Below are positions 5,853 through 6,286 of a DNA stretch of 6,286 nucleotides, one piece after another. Under the pieces are notes generated by a model, which saw nothing but the letters and a program-made list of their open reading frames with translations, had not been told where the DNA came from and did no database searches. The position numbers and the translations under genes were made by a program. Each line of letters begins with the position of its first letter. Positions within the stretch are counted from its first letter, which is position 1. The stretch is from an uncultured Eubacteriales bacterium (GTDB lineage Bacteria; Bacillota; Clostridia; Christensenellales; Christensenellaceae), in assembly GCA_902782475.1 (NCBI GenBank), contig CACZNR010000114.1:1-6286 (forward strand), in the 5' to 3' direction.

Positions 5853-6280
5853 GGATAGCTATAGAGGTAGCATCGGCAGCAATAGGTACCATTTGTTTCT
5901 GCATCCTCTTCTGCATACCAAAGAAATATTTTATCGTATGTGGAGGTATAGGCGCAGCAGGATGGCTCATATACAGACTTCTCCTGCTTGCAGATCTTTC
6001 GGATTTTCTTGCATGCCTGGTGGCAACCATAGTCATAACTCTTCTGTCGAGATTCAGTGCAGTAAGGACTAAAACACCTTCCACGATCTATCTGCTTCCT
6101 GGGATACTGCCACTGATACCAGGAGGAGGGATCTACAGGACTGTATTCTATCTTATAAACAACGATGTCCATTCAGCGGTCAACGTAGGACTTAATTCCA
6201 TAAGTATCGTTGGAGGCATAGTACTTGCAATAGTCCTGGTATTTGAGATACCACAGAGATTTTTCCGGACCAGAAGATAA
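5849..6280 (+). CDS. ThrE-type threonine/serine exporter, small subunit (ThrE_2 family, DUF3815)
   Basis: Inner-membrane protein of 143 residues corresponding to the C-terminal half of ThrE-type exporters. In Bacillota the exporter is commonly encoded as two proteins, and this partner completes the one before it. Hydrophobic segments lie at about 3-22, 28-45, 50-67, 79-93 and 110-133. The family signature LLPGILPLIPGGGIYRT (82-98) is intact. The start ATG at 5849 overlaps the preceding TGA by four bases (ATGA), and GGAGG (5835-5839) is nine bases upstream. An in-frame ATG at 5783 would put 22 more residues inside the previous gene and is rejected. The gene ends at TAA 6278-6280 with positively charged RRFFRTRR-like residues at the tail (FFRTRR). 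The six bases after it show no terminator. Confidence 0.9.
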   Translation: MRIAIEVASAAIGTICFCILFCIPKKYFIVCGGIGAAGWLIYRLLLLADLSDFLACLVATIVITLLSRFSAVRTKTPSTIYLLPGILPLIPGGGIYRTVFYLINNDVHSAVNVGLNSISIVGGIVLAIVLVFEIPQRFFRTRR

Positions 6281-6286
6281 ATAAAA

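Noticed and set aside
5213..6172. Long minus-strand open frames (169, 127 and 145 residues) opposite the ThrE genes
   Set aside because: They reflect the codon composition of hydrophobic membrane proteins read in reverse. The plus-strand proteins have clear family motifs, overlapping start/stop codons and good ribosome binding sites.
1..6286. CRISPR arrays, insertion sequences, phage genes or a defence system
   Set aside because: No regularly spaced repeats, transposase or integrase motifs, or terminal inverted repeats were seen. The tRNA has no visible duplicated 3' end downstream that would mark an integration site.

Overview
This window is a stretch of chromosome that looks like a low-GC Gram-positive bacterium (Bacillota). 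It most resembles the clostridial or erysipelotrichial gut and oral groups. The reasons are a moderately AT-rich base composition, heavy use of AGA/AGG/ATA codons, purine-rich GGAGG-type ribosome binding sites, tightly packed genes, and a gene set (GH125 mannosidase, split ThrE exporter, RluA-family synthase, YkuE-like phosphoesterase) typical of that phylum. The genus cannot be fixed from the sequence. I see no phage, IS element, CRISPR array or recognisable defence system.

Left part (1-1288). The window opens inside a tRNA-Ser(GCU) gene that lacks only about its first five bases. A perfect hairpin with T-runs on both sides follows and can terminate transcription from both directions. On the minus strand, converging on it, is an RluA-family 23S rRNA pseudouridine synthase (407-1288). 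It is followed, in the same frame and directly after its TGA stop, by the last ~95 codons of an M20-family dipeptidase (PepD-like). This headless remnant has no start of its own and appears to be a deletion scar. The synthase has a consensus TATAAT placed so that the transcript would begin at the A of its ATG, and it has no visible ribosome binding site, so it may be translated leaderless.

Middle part (1289-3729). A 165-base divergent intergenic region holds promoters for both directions, a palindrome (TCATAA-N5-TTATGA) and a 9-bp direct repeat. Rightwards come a small TIGR04076-type protein and an aldo/keto reductase, which overlap by one base (TAATG) and are surely co-translated. Next is a membrane-anchored calcineurin-like phosphoesterase.

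Right part (3730-6286). A GH125 exo-alpha-1,6-mannosidase without a signal peptide is followed by two membrane proteins that together make a split ThrE-type threonine/serine exporter. These three genes overlap at their ends (TAATG, then ATGA), so they form a translationally coupled operon. All genes from 1454 to 6280 are on the plus strand with short gaps and no clear terminator between them, so read-through along the whole block is possible.

No clearly novel multi-gene system is visible. The points most worth a second look are the in-frame peptidase remnant behind the synthase, the possible leaderless start, the TIGR04076/reductase pair with its putative operator, and the coupling of a mannosidase to an amino-acid exporter.
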